From G963676655 sp963676655 (GTDB lineage Bacteria > Verrucomicrobiota > Lentisphaeria > Victivallales > Victivallaceae): a stretch of DNA of 64,000 nt. Position numbers and translations under genes: made by a program. The notes beneath the pieces were generated by a model. It saw only the letters and a list, made by a program, of their open reading frames with translations, was not told where the DNA came from and ran no database searches. The DNA lies in the NCBI GenBank assembly GCA_963676655.2, contig CAXXKX010000002.1, positions 1,550,001 to 1,614,000 of the forward strand. Reading direction: 5' to 3'. The number at the start of each line of letters is the position of its first letter. The first letter of the stretch is position 1. This document shows, in pieces, positions 43,442 through 52,554 of this stretch.

Positions 43442-44779
43442 TTATTTGAATTCCGGCAGCATGTCGCCGTGAGCTTCAATCAATTCGTCACACATATCGC
43501 GGATTTCATCAAGAGTCAATTCAGCGCTGGTATGCGGATCGAGCATCGCGGCATGATAGATGGCATCCTTGTTGCCGGTAACCGCAGCTTCAATCGTCAG
43601 CAGATGGACGTTGATGTGATTGCGGTTCAGGGCGGCCAGCTGTTCGGGCAGGGCGCCGACCGCACAACCTTGAACGCCTGCGGCATCAACCAGACACGGT
43701 ACTTCGACAACCGCTTCATCCGGCAGATTGGAGATAAGGCCGTAATTCAGGACGTTGCCGCCGATTTTGATCGGAACGTTGGTCGTAATCGCGTCCATGA
43801 TCTCTGAACCGTACTCATGGGTTCGTTCGTGGGTCAGGCACGGGTTGTCAACCAGTTCTTTGCTCTGCTTCGACCATTTGGCAATCTGATTGACACAACG
43901 GCGCGGATATTCATCCAGCGGAATATTGAATTCATCGATCAGGTGCGGATACTGTTTCTTGATCCAGTAGGGGAAGTATTCTGCGCTGTGTTCGCTGGAT
44001 TCGGTCAAATAGTAGCCGAAATAATCCATCAAAGCCAGACGAATAATATTCCCGGATTTCTCTTCTTTCGGGGCCTTGCGCCATTCAGCTACTTTCTGTT
44101 TGGCCAGTTCGCGTACTTCCGGATAGATGTCTTTGCCGTCTTTGGTAATTTCCAGCAGCCATCCCATATGGTTGATTCCGGCAATATAATCGCGAACAGA
44201 GTCATCGTATTCCATGCCGAGGGTTTCCAGCAGGGATTTTGAACAAACCTGAACCGAGTGGCAGAGACCGACCGTATTGACGTCGGTGTAACGCTGCATT
44301 GCGCCGGTCAGCATGCTCATCGGGTTGGTATAGTTGAGGAACCAGGTATCGGGACAGACTTCTTCCATATCGTCGGCAAATTCGAACATCACCGGGATGG
44401 TTCGCAGGGCGCGGAAAATCCCGCCGATGCCGATGGTGTCGGCAATAGTTTGTTGTAAACCGTATTTCTTGGGAATTTCAAAGTCGATAACGGTTGAAGG
44501 CTCATAGCCACCGACCTGAATGGCATTAACGACAAAGTTGGAGTCGCGCAGCGCTTCCTTGCGGTTTTCCGGGCCGAGATGAGCGGTGATGGTCGCACGG
44601 TTGTCATTGATGTTGGCGTTCAGAATATCGATCATTTTTTTTGATTCATTCAGGCGGCCGCCGTCGATGTCATACAACGCGATCTGTGAATCCTTCAGTG
44701 ACTCGCGAGTCATGCAGTCACCCAGGACGTTTTTAGCGAAAACCGTACTGCCGGCTCCCATAAAAGTGATTTTAGGCAT
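43442..44779 (-). CDS. melA: GH4 alpha-galactosidase/alpha-glucosidase
   Basis: This 445-residue NAD- and Mn-dependent glycosidase has a Rossmann start MPKITFMGAGSTVFAKN, then NAIQVGGYEPSTVIDFEIP, the substrate loop DTIGIGGIFRALRTIP, FLNYTNPMSMLTG, GLCHSVQVC (metal Cys-His) and AGINHMGWLLE (metal His). Cleavage proceeds by transient oxidation of the sugar. It is transcribed away from an AraC regulator gene starting 127 bases upstream, which probably controls it. The N-terminus resembles MelA alpha-galactosidases. Glucosidase activity cannot be excluded. Confidence 0.9.
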   Translation of the reverse strand: MPKITFMGAGSTVFAKNVLGDCMTRESLKDSQIALYDIDGGRLNESKKMIDILNANINDNRATITAHLGPENRKEALRDSNFVVNAIQVGGYEPSTVIDFEIPKKYGLQQTIADTIGIGGIFRALRTIPVMFEFADDMEEVCPDTWFLNYTNPMSMLTGAMQRYTDVNTVGLCHSVQVCSKSLLETLGMEYDDSVRDYIAGINHMGWLLEITKDGKDIYPEVRELAKQKVAEWRKAPKEEKSGNIIRLALMDYFGYYLTESSEHSAEYFPYWIKKQYPHLIDEFNIPLDEYPRRCVNQIAKWSKQSKELVDNPCLTHERTHEYGSEIMDAITTNVPIKIGGNVLNYGLISNLPDEAVVEVPCLVDAAGVQGCAVGALPEQLAALNRNHINVHLLTIEAAVTGNKDAIYHAAMLDPHTSAELTLDEIRDMCDELIEAHGDMLPEFK

Positions 44780-44834
44780 TTTTCTTTTCCTTGGTTTATT
44801 AACGAAAAATTGTTTATAGTAATTGCGTTTGCTA

Positions 44835-44864
44835 ATAATATGCTGTATATTTAGGATAAATCAA
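44835..44864 (-). promoter_or_regulatory. Possible promoter of the GH4 gene
   Basis: On the minus strand TTGATT (44864-44859) and TATTAT (44840-44835) are 18 bases apart, in the intergenic space shared with the AraC gene. Confidence 0.4.
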
Positions 44865-44905
44865 GTTTGGTTTAAGTATAAAATAATGCTTTGAATGGTA
44901 AAATC

Positions 44906-45766
44906 ATGCTGTCTGATCTTAGTTCTCTTCCAATAAAAACTGAAGGTTTTTTCTTTCCCGAGCGAATAACCCCGCTTCATGCCATGCTGACCAATTGCGG
45001 TCATAATATCGAGTATTCCACCAACTATCGCTGGGATGGGATGATGCGCGGACCGAAGAGTCTGGCAATCTGGCAGTACACGGTATCCGGAGAAGGGGCG
45101 CTGCTCTACAAGGGGCAGGAGTACCGCCTGCCGGCCGGACATGCCATGATGGTTGAAGTTCCTCAGAAGAGTACTTATTTTTTCCCGCCCGGATCTGAAA
45201 GCTGGGAGTTTCTGTTTATCAGTCTTAACGGCAGCGAGGTAATGCGTCTCTGGCGCGACGCGGTAAAACAGAATGGTCCGGTGGTAAATCTTGGTGATAA
45301 TTCCGAACCGGTCATGACGGCGCTGAAACTGATCCGGAACGGATTTGCCGGTCGCATCAACAATCCGTATATCGCTTCCGCTTTTGCTTATGAATTTGTT
45401 CTTAGTCTGGTTGCCTACATCCTGCCGCAAGGGAATCGCGGTCAGGAAAGGCCGGAGTTCCTGAATGACGTCATTTCATATTGTCTGGAACATCCGGACG
45501 GCGATCTTTCAGTCGACGTGCTGGCGGAAGTTGCCGGCTACAGCCGCTATCATTTCAGCCGGGAGTTTCATCGATTCCAGGGTATGCCTCCGGCAGAGTT
45601 TGTCAATCAGCTGCGAATAAAACTGGCGGTCCGCCTGCTGCAAACTGAAAAATTCTCGGTAAAGGAGATTGCCGATCGCTGCGGTTTCAACAGTGCCAGC
45701 TATTTCAGCAAGGTTTTCCGCAAATATCAGGGGATCGCGCCGGGAGATTTCCGTTCAAGCCGGTGA
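44906..45766 (+). CDS. AraC-family regulator with cupin sensor domain
   Basis: This protein is 286 residues from the ATG at 44906; a TTG at 44891 would add five. The N-terminal cupin-like sensing domain (WQYTVSGEGALLYKGQEYRLPAGHAMM) is followed by two helix-turn-helix motifs in the last ~100 residues (LAEVAGYSRYHFSREFHRFQG; IADRCGFNSASYFSKVFRKYQG). It is divergent from the GH4 gene and so is likely its activator, responding to a galactoside or related sugar. It ends two bases before the convergent mrdA stop. No obvious RBS. Confidence 0.9.
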   Translation: MLSDLSSLPIKTEGFFFPERITPLHAMLTNCGHNIEYSTNYRWDGMMRGPKSLAIWQYTVSGEGALLYKGQEYRLPAGHAMMVEVPQKSTYFFPPGSESWEFLFISLNGSEVMRLWRDAVKQNGPVVNLGDNSEPVMTALKLIRNGFAGRINNPYIASAFAYEFVLSLVAYILPQGNRGQERPEFLNDVISYCLEHPDGDLSVDVLAEVAGYSRYHFSREFHRFQGMPPAEFVNQLRIKLAVRLLQTEKFSVKEIADRCGFNSASYFSKVFRKYQGIAPGDFRSSR

Positions 45767-45768
45767 GT

Positions 45769-47583
45769 TTACTGACTGCCCCGGCGCAGATAAGTGGTAA
45801 AGAATTCGGCGGCCAGAGGCGCGCAGGTTTTGCCGCCGCTGCTGCCGTTTTCGATCAGGATCGCAATTGCGTAATTAGTTCCGGCATGTTTGCCGAAGCC
45901 GATAAACCAGGTGTTCTTATGCCGGTTGCTGCGACTGCCGACTTCAGCTGTTCCGGTTTTTCCGGACAGGGTTATGGCCGGATTCAGGGCGTTTCTGCCG
46001 CTGCCGTGAGGGGCGTTTACCACCCTGAACATACCTTCTTTGACTATTGCCAGATTCGCGGCTGACGCGGGGAGGCGACCGACCGTCTCAGGTTTTGAAC
46101 TGTATAGGCGGTTGCCGTAGTGGTCGCGGATTTCTTTCAGCAGCATCGGCCGCATGATTTTGCCGTCATTAGCATAAGCGGAGGCCAGTACCGCCGCCTG
46201 TAAAGGCGTTATCAGAATCATTCCCTGGCCGATTGAGGTTAAAGCTGTATCGAACGCAGTCCAGCGTCTGCCGGTCAGGTGGTACTTGGTCATGCGGTCG
46301 GGCAACAGTCCTTTTTTTTCCGGCAGGACAAATCCGGTTTTCCGTCCAATTCCGGCATCTTTCAGAAAACTGCTGATTTTTTCAATCCCCAGAGTGAGGC
46401 CGTTTTCCACGAAAAAATCATTGCACGAAACCTGCAGGGCGGAAACCACATCCATTTTCCCGTGATGTCCGGTGCAGTGAATTCTGGCGTTACCAATTTC
46501 AGTATGGCCGTTGCAGGTTACGGTGCTGTATCTGGACATACCGTTTTCCAGCAGCGCCATCCCGATCAGCGGTTTGACAATAGATCCCGGAGCGTAAGTT
46601 CCCATTACGGCCCGGTTCAGCATGCAAGTGTCTTGCGAGGTGATCAGCTTGCCGATTTGGGACGGTGTGGTTTGGTCCATTGAATAGGCGGGGGATGAGG
46701 CCATGGCTATTACTGCTCCAGTGTCGGCGTTCATCACGACAATTGCGCCCTTTTGTCCTTTCAGCAGTTCTTCCGCGATATGCTGAGCCCGGAAGTTGAT
46801 TGTCAGCACTATATCATTTCCATTTTCCGCCGCGATGTCTTCGCCCAAAGGTTCGTAAATGAAGCCCAGATTATCCACTCTGACCAGACTTATGCCGGGA
46901 AGTCCGCGAAGACCGCGAATTTTAGAAGAAATCTGATCCGCCGAATCGAAGGCTTTTTCCAGACCGGTTTTACCGATGTGGTCAGGACGGTAAAAATTGA
47001 TCGAAAAATCATCCAGATCCTCGGCTTTAGTCGGGTCGGCTTTGCGGGTATATCCGAGCAAATGGCAGGCGGTAATGCCGTGCGGATAAAATCGTTTTGC
47101 CCGGCTTTCCAGTGACAACCCCTGAATCCCCGGCCTGTGTTCATATAAAATTCCACGTTCCTGTTCAGAAAGGTCACGGAAGATACACATCGGCAGACCG
47201 GGTTTTTTACGCAGGATTTTCGCTTTGGTCAGACCGGGTTTGCGTCCTATCAGGTTTGCCAGTTCCTGTTCTTTTTCCAGAATGTGCTTGATTGTATTAT
47301 CGCGTCGGCCCGGACGACGCATTTCCTCAAGATAGAAATACGCGTCAAACGCCGGTTTATTGGCAACCAGCGGTATGTCGTCGCTGGTGAATATCCGGCC
47401 CCGAATGGAGGGACGTCTGATACGGCGGATCGATTGTCCGGAAATTCGTTGCCGGTATTGTTCGCCGCGATAAAGCTGTTCACGCCAAAGTTTGATTTCC
47501 AGAACTATAAAAGCCGCGAAAATAATAATGCCGATAATCAGCAATCTGGTAACCGGAACCGGTATTTTTGAATTTATCGGCAT
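45769..47583 (-). CDS. mrdA: Penicillin-binding protein 2 (elongation transpeptidase)
   Basis: This 604-residue protein has one N-terminal membrane helix (LLIIGIIIFAAFIVLEI), a dimerisation domain (RGRIFTSDDIPLVANKPAF) and a transpeptidase domain with YAPGSIVKPL (SxxK), VSCND (SxN) and LSGKTGTAEVG (KTG). It crosslinks peptidoglycan during cell elongation with MreC/MreD. The start is one base after the mreD stop, with GGGAGC as RBS. RodA and MreB are not in the window. Confidence 0.95.
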   Translation of the reverse strand: MPINSKIPVPVTRLLIIGIIIFAAFIVLEIKLWREQLYRGEQYRQRISGQSIRRIRRPSIRGRIFTSDDIPLVANKPAFDAYFYLEEMRRPGRRDNTIKHILEKEQELANLIGRKPGLTKAKILRKKPGLPMCIFRDLSEQERGILYEHRPGIQGLSLESRAKRFYPHGITACHLLGYTRKADPTKAEDLDDFSINFYRPDHIGKTGLEKAFDSADQISSKIRGLRGLPGISLVRVDNLGFIYEPLGEDIAAENGNDIVLTINFRAQHIAEELLKGQKGAIVVMNADTGAVIAMASSPAYSMDQTTPSQIGKLITSQDTCMLNRAVMGTYAPGSIVKPLIGMALLENGMSRYSTVTCNGHTEIGNARIHCTGHHGKMDVVSALQVSCNDFFVENGLTLGIEKISSFLKDAGIGRKTGFVLPEKKGLLPDRMTKYHLTGRRWTAFDTALTSIGQGMILITPLQAAVLASAYANDGKIMRPMLLKEIRDHYGNRLYSSKPETVGRLPASAANLAIVKEGMFRVVNAPHGSGRNALNPAITLSGKTGTAEVGSRSNRHKNTWFIGFGKHAGTNYAIAILIENGSSGGKTCAPLAAEFFTTYLRRGSQ

Positions 47584-47584
47584 T

Positions 47585-48097
47585 TTATCGCTCCCGGCTC
47601 AGAATTCTGGTTCGTGCGTCCTGATAACGGAAGAGTCCGCAGCGAACCGCAATCCAGTCGAAAAAGCCGACCGTGACCGGCATCAGGATCGCCCCGGCGA
47701 CAGCGCTGACCGCCAGGGACGACAGAATAAGCACCCACTGATGATGAATGTCAATTACCGATAATTGAGCCAGCAGAGATAACGCGGCCATAACCAGAAT
47801 GCCGGGCAGACTGCTCAGGATAGGATGCTGGACCTCTGTTTTATAGGGCCACCATGCCCCGAATCCGGCGACACCCGGTAAACACAGCAAGGCCAGGAAA
47901 TCTGTTGTTCCGCAAAGTCCGACAAGGCAGATTGCCGTAAGAAACGAGCAAATAATCCCCACTCTCGGCCCGTAAGTTACTGAGATGTAGAAAATAGTCA
48001 GTGCCGCGGCTGGAATATAGAGTCCGAGTATCCGGAACAGCATCTGACTCAGAATGCCGGTGAACAGCGTCAGAAAACAGAATGCCGCCGGACTCAT
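47585..48097 (-). CDS. mreD: Rod-shape protein MreD
   Basis: This 170-residue integral membrane protein has about five hydrophobic segments (for example FCFLTLFTGILSQMLFRIL and AALSLLAQLSVI), typical length and position for MreD. Its start overlaps the mreC stop by four bases (ATGA), and it is followed directly by mrdA. It is part of the elongasome that links cytoplasmic MreB to cell-wall synthesis. Sequence conservation of MreD is low, so synteny carries much of the call. Confidence 0.9.
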   Translation of the reverse strand: MSPAAFCFLTLFTGILSQMLFRILGLYIPAAALTIFYISVTYGPRVGIICSFLTAICLVGLCGTTDFLALLCLPGVAGFGAWWPYKTEVQHPILSSLPGILVMAALSLLAQLSVIDIHHQWVLILSSLAVSAVAGAILMPVTVGFFDWIAVRCGLFRYQDARTRILSRER

Positions 48098-48957
48098 TTT
48101 TTCTCCCTTGTCATAACCAGAACAAAGTAAATGGCCTGCAAATCAACCGCCGGACGCAGTTTTGCGCTTAAATAAAGGCGTTGTCCGAGTTCCAATTCTC
48201 CGTGGCTTGGCAGATCAAGTTTGCCGACATAGAGATTGGACGGAATCGCGGCATCGAAACCGGCTGTATAAACCGGTGCATCCTGACGGTATTTCAAGCC
48301 TTTCGGCAGGAATTCCGCTTTAGCAAAAAATCCGTTGCTGTCGTGACCGCCGCCGGAAAGTCCGGCCGAAGTGCCGACACCGCTGATAATGATCGATAAA
48401 CGGCAGTCAGGATTAACCAGGGTTGCGATATTGGCGGTATCTTCGGTTACGCTGACGACCCGGCCGAGGACCGCGGGAATGATCCGGGTACGGTGAAAAT
48501 ACGGGACCACTACGATCGAGCCGACTTTGATTCCGCTTTTTGAGCCGCTGTCAATAGTCAGCCCGCCGGCCCAGTCGAGTGGATCGCGCATCAACGGACG
48601 GGCGTATACATACTGAAATCCGGTCCGGGGGGATATTTTGAGGAGACGTCGCAGTTCCTCGTTTTCCAGTTCCAGCGGGGCGGCTTGCGCCACCTGGGTG
48701 GACAGCCGGATATTTTCCTGCATCAAGCGCTCCATCTCCATTGCCAGTTCCGACTTGGAACGGAGTAAAAGAGATTTGTTGGAAACTGATACCCTGGCTT
48801 TTTCCGGCAGAACCAGGAACGGGGCGAAAAACGACCGGGTGATTCGTGAAGTGAACTGTCTGGCCGCGGGAAAGCACAGAATTATCAATAACAGCAACCC
48901 GGTTACTGCGATCGCGTAATCAGGCGCTTTTCTGTTTTTTCTGCGTGAACGCGGCAT
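48094..48957 (-). CDS. mreC: Rod-shape protein MreC
   Basis: This 287-residue protein has a basic N-terminus (MPRSRRKNRK), a membrane helix (IAVTGLLLLIILCFPAA) and a coiled coil (~residues 65-105). The periplasmic double beta-barrel follows (YARPLMRDPLDWAGGLTIDSG, GSKSGIKVGSIVV, GRVVSVTEDTANIATLVNPD). It forms the scaffold for PBP2 in the elongasome. It lies 17 bases after the FabK-like gene, probably on one transcript. Confidence 0.95.
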   Translation of the reverse strand: MPRSRRKNRKAPDYAIAVTGLLLLIILCFPAARQFTSRITRSFFAPFLVLPEKARVSVSNKSLLLRSKSELAMEMERLMQENIRLSTQVAQAAPLELENEELRRLLKISPRTGFQYVYARPLMRDPLDWAGGLTIDSGSKSGIKVGSIVVVPYFHRTRIIPAVLGRVVSVTEDTANIATLVNPDCRLSIIISGVGTSAGLSGGGHDSNGFFAKAEFLPKGLKYRQDAPVYTAGFDAAIPSNLYVGKLDLPSHGELELGQRLYLSAKLRPAVDLQAIYFVLVMTREKK

Positions 48958-48974
48958 TTAGACCACTCAGTGAA

Positions 48975-49994
48975 TCAGTTTATCATTTTCGAGACTCGAT
49001 CAATTTCGGCTGAAGCATCATCAATAAGTTCTTTTATCAAATCCTTTACCGGGACTATTTTGTCAACCAGACCGACTGACTGTCCGGCCATCAGTGACCC
49101 GAAGTCGATGTCGCCGTCAATCGCGGCGCGACGCAAGGCTCCCATCCAATATTCCTCCACCTTCATCTGAGCGTCTTCGCGATGGATCGTTCCGGCTTTC
49201 AATTTTTCCAGCAGTTCCAACTGCAGGGCACCGAAGTTATCCATACCTTTATTGCGCAGCGCACGAACCGCTACCACCGGCAGTTTTGAGTCATATTGAG
49301 GAGTGCTGATCGCATCGCGGGCGTTGGAGCGTTTGAACGCGTCCTTGAATTTATCATGCACGTGGCATTCGTCAGTCATAACGAAACGGGTTCCCAACTG
49401 GACCCCGGTTGCGCCCATCATCATGACATGGGCCAGCATCTTGCCATTAGCGATACCGCCGGCCACAAAGATCGGAATATCATCGCGTTCTTCCATCAGA
49501 ATCTGCTGCAGCAGTACCATGGCTGAAACGTGGCCTATATGGCCGCCGGCTTCGCTGCCTTCCAGAATGATGGCGTCGGCTCCGAAGCGCATCATACGCT
49601 TGGCGATTGATAAAGTTGAAGCAAAACACATTACTTTAGCACCGCTGTCCTTGGCAATCTTAACTTCATGGTCACGCGGAAAACTGCCGGCGAAAATGAC
49701 ATAATCAAGGTTCAGCTCAGGCAGCATTTTCAAATGCTCCTGATAGATCGGCGCAACCGTGATCAGGTTGACTCCGAAAGGCTTATCGGTCAGTTTCCGG
49801 GTTTCTTCAATCTGCTGCCGCAGAATATCCGGCGGGGTATTGCCGCCGGCCAGACAGGCAAAAGCCCCGGCGTTACAAACAGCGGCGACCAGACCGGGTT
49901 CGGATACCCAGGTCATTGCACCACAAATAATCGGATATTCGCAATTCAGAAAATTGCGGCCGCGTTCCATCATTTTTTCGAGTGATTTATGCAT
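48975..49994 (-). CDS. FabK-like enoyl-ACP reductase / nitronate monooxygenase family
   Basis: This 339-residue FMN-dependent TIM barrel shows PIICGAMTWVSEPGLVAAV, FGVNLITVAP, ILEGSEAGGHIG, IFVAGGIANGKML, GVQLGTRFVMTDE and FGSLMAGQSVGLVDK. The AGGHIG and LMAGQ..GLV patterns occur in FabK as well as nitronate monooxygenases. It opens the operon with mreC-mreD-mrdA, and a role in fatty-acid/envelope synthesis (FabK) fits that better than detoxification. This is inference from context. RBS: GGAGTA. Confidence 0.85.
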   Translation of the reverse strand: MHKSLEKMMERGRNFLNCEYPIICGAMTWVSEPGLVAAVCNAGAFACLAGGNTPPDILRQQIEETRKLTDKPFGVNLITVAPIYQEHLKMLPELNLDYVIFAGSFPRDHEVKIAKDSGAKVMCFASTLSIAKRMMRFGADAIILEGSEAGGHIGHVSAMVLLQQILMEERDDIPIFVAGGIANGKMLAHVMMMGATGVQLGTRFVMTDECHVHDKFKDAFKRSNARDAISTPQYDSKLPVVAVRALRNKGMDNFGALQLELLEKLKAGTIHREDAQMKVEEYWMGALRRAAIDGDIDFGSLMAGQSVGLVDKIVPVKDLIKELIDDASAEIDRVSKMIN

Positions 49995-50178
49995 TAATTA
50001 AATACTCCTGATAATCATTTTTGTATTTCTGGAAAGAGCATATATGGCGCTCTATAAAACCGTGAACCGGATGTTCACACACAAGCTTTTTAATATACCT
50101 CGAAAACTGAAAAAATCAAACAGCGTAAAGGCTTGAACCAGAGTTGCTGAAAAAAGTTGTGTCCTTATGTTACAGACC

Positions 50179-50207
50179 TTGACTTTTTGATTTATTTCAT
50201 GTAAAAT
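50179..50207 (+). promoter_or_regulatory. Sigma-70-type promoter for the HEAT-like gene
   Basis: TTGACT (50179-50184) and TAAAAT (50202-50207) are 17 bases apart, 38 bases before the start codon. Confidence 0.6.
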
Positions 50208-50245
50208 ATTAGAAAGAGGTTAAATAATGAGGGCTTAAAGTTATT

Positions 50246-50749
50246 ATGTCTATTTTCGATATATTCAAACCCCGCTGGAAACGCAGCAGTCGTAAAGTGC
50301 GTAAAAATGCGGTCGTCAACCTGGACAATACAATGATTCTTGGTCAGGTTGCGCTTCAGGAAGTTGACTACGAAATTCGCCGTCTCGCTCTTGAAGCCAT
50401 TCACAATGAAGATGTTAAAGTCGAAGTTGCGCTTCAAGACTCCGACTCCCGTATCCGTAAACTGGCGGTTGAAAGAATTACCAGCCAATTTTCGTTGTTC
50501 AAGGTCATTTGCGAATCAACCGATCTGACGGTCAGATGTGTTGCGGTAGATAATCTTGAGGACCCGACATTATTGGGCAAGGTCATTTCAAATGATAAAA
50601 ACCCGTTCAGTCTCCGACTTGACGCGGTGGAACGCTTAAATAACCGGCAGGAAATTTTACAGCTTCTGCAGCAGAAGATGGACAGCAAGGTCAGAAAAGC
50701 CCTGCAGGCAAAATTCAAAACGCTCGAACAGGCGGGTAAAGCCGGTTAG
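50246..50749 (+). CDS. HEAT-like repeat protein
   Basis: This 167-residue soluble protein is made of short helical repeats with a recurring D..I/VR..A pattern (DYEIRRLALEAI, DSRIRKLAVERI, DLTVRCVAVDNL, FSLRLDAVERL, DSKVRKALQAKF). These are variant HEAT/armadillo-type repeats and suggest a protein-binding scaffold. It has its own promoter. The last 11 codons and stop are duplicated 2.17 kb downstream as part of a 55-bp direct repeat. Confidence 0.75.
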   Translation: MSIFDIFKPRWKRSSRKVRKNAVVNLDNTMILGQVALQEVDYEIRRLALEAIHNEDVKVEVALQDSDSRIRKLAVERITSQFSLFKVICESTDLTVRCVAVDNLEDPTLLGKVISNDKNPFSLRLDAVERLNNRQEILQLLQQKMDSKVRKALQAKFKTLEQAGKAG

Positions 50750-50771
50750 TCTTTTCTTGAAATAACTATTT
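50717..50771. repeat. 55-bp direct repeat, left copy
   Basis: It covers the 3' end of the HEAT-like gene plus the reverse complement of the last eight codons and stop of the GH36 gene. It matches 52889-52943 at 54 of 55 positions. Confidence 0.9.
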
Positions 50772-50964
50772 TACGTTTTTCATATTTATTAGCGTTCTTT
50801 TATCCTGGTTAGGCTTTCAATAATCTACTTGGCTTTCTTCTCTTACCTCCATTCGGGGCTGCCTCATATTGAATGATTTTTTGAACATAGAAAATAAAAT
50901 CCCTGAAAATGTCTTGAATGTGGTTATATTTAGGCTTTAGTGGGCGTGAAATCGCTGGACACTC

Positions 50965-52191
50965 TCAATCTTTCTTTTTCAAATCGTTTGATTTATTGGG
51001 GGATGACTCCAACTTCTTTTTGTTATCGGCAAAAAACGCGGCAACTTTTTTATTATTTTTAACAAGATATTTAATTTTTTGTTGACAAGATAAAAACCAA
51101 TTTTTCATTTTGCTATAATAATGGTTAGTTGATGCATCATTAGAGGGAGGTAAGTTAAATTGCTCATTGACCTGGATTACTTTTGGGGGCTTTTCATTTG
51201 GATTTATCATAAATAACCGTCCATTAGATACATTGAAGCTTTTGCCGGCAATATCAACAGTTCCTTTGTCTGTTTCATCAAATTCATTAAAGTATTTTAT
51301 CATTACGCTGGTAGAATCTAATTCAGTTAAACTCCACGTTGTACTATCTTTTTCCGTGCTAATATAAGCACATTGTATTACATTGTCCTTAAGGACTAAG
51401 TGGAATGTCCGTTTTGTGTTTTTAAAATTACCAATGTAAGAGAGTATTAAAGGGTTATCTTTATTATCCTTTAAATCCACATTTTTGAGTTTTTTGCTTT
51501 CGTTATTGTAATCGATTTTCGTCTCTCTATTGCTCTGCCTTTTGGGGGCTGATTTTTTCTTTTCCTCAGACTTGTTTTTTTCTGAATTTTTTCTGACATT
51601 GGCAAGAAAAGCGACAACTTTTTTATTGTTTTTTAAAAGACACTCGAATTTTTGTTCATACAATAATAAAGGTATAAGGGGTTTCTTAAAAACAAGCCTA
51701 TTATCTGAGGAAATAGTATATGATCTGGGCAAATCATTGAAGGGAGGGGAATTAAATTGCTCATTGATCTGGATTACTTTTAGAGGCTTTTTATCTGTAT
51801 TTATCAAAAATAATCGTCCATTAGATATATTAAAGGTCTTGCCTCCAATATCAATCGTTCCTTTGCCAGTTTTATCAAATTTACCAACACACTCAATTCT
51901 ATCAAGAGGGTGTAGGTTTGGTTTGGATATATACCACGATATATTTGGAAAGTCTTTTGAGGTATTAATATAAGCAGGAACTAGTGAATTATCCAAAAAA
52001 GCTAAAATTATTTTATCTTCTTTATTTTTACTATAGACATCGGTGTAAAAGGCATGTAAAGGTTTATCAGATACATGTAATCTAAAACTCCCAAATGTTG
52101 GTCCCCATTCGCCCTTGTTGCGACTAGTACAACCGGTAGCGACAAGGATAAGAGAAATACTGAGCGCTAGTATTATATTTTTTATTTTCAT
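50965..52191 (-). CDS. Lipoprotein with internal tandem duplication
   Basis: This 408-residue protein has signal MKIKNIILALSISLILVATGC with lipobox ATGC. The mature part contains two related ~120-residue units. Unit 1 has FDKTGKGTIDIGGKTFN, ISNGRLFLINTDKKPLKVIQ and INEQFNSPP. Unit 2 has FDETDKGTVDIAGKSFN, VSNGRLFMINPNEKPPKVIQ and VNEQFNLPP. Each ends with a LVKNNKKV(A/V)AF(F/L)A helix. A Lys/Ser-rich linker (~205-235) separates them. No family recognised. It is AT-rich and lies in the inserted segment, so it is probably transferred. Confidence 0.8.
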   Translation of the reverse strand: MKIKNIILALSISLILVATGCTSRNKGEWGPTFGSFRLHVSDKPLHAFYTDVYSKNKEDKIILAFLDNSLVPAYINTSKDFPNISWYISKPNLHPLDRIECVGKFDKTGKGTIDIGGKTFNISNGRLFLINTDKKPLKVIQINEQFNSPPFNDLPRSYTISSDNRLVFKKPLIPLLLYEQKFECLLKNNKKVVAFLANVRKNSEKNKSEEKKKSAPKRQSNRETKIDYNNESKKLKNVDLKDNKDNPLILSYIGNFKNTKRTFHLVLKDNVIQCAYISTEKDSTTWSLTELDSTSVMIKYFNEFDETDKGTVDIAGKSFNVSNGRLFMINPNEKPPKVIQVNEQFNLPPSNDASTNHYYSKMKNWFLSCQQKIKYLVKNNKKVAAFFADNKKKLESSPNKSNDLKKKD

Positions 52192-52554
52192 AATTAGCCT
52201 TGATATAATTTGTGGTCTTATAATAGCTTAGACTCTATTGGGAATGATTTTTTGAATATAAAAACATAAAAAAGTCATAAAATCTCTTAATTTGTCTTTA
52301 ATTTAGTTTTATTTGAGCTTTTTCTAACATCATCCCTGTCTAATATACTTCTTATTTCCAAGCATTGCAAATGAGCAGGAAGTTCTCTCTCAACTCTCTT
52401 GAATTTTCTTAAAATCAAATAATTGATCACAAAAAAGGATTTAAGGACAAATAAAAAACAGTGATAAGCTCCATTGGGCTAATTGAAGAATTGACATAAC
52501 ATAGTATATTGGAAATTAGCTGTTGGTATATAATTTCTTATTTGGGAGAATAAA
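52192..52554. other. AT-rich gap inside the insertion
   Basis: No gene, clear hairpin or repeat is seen. It would hold the divergent promoters of the lipoprotein and the small membrane protein. Confidence 0.4.
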
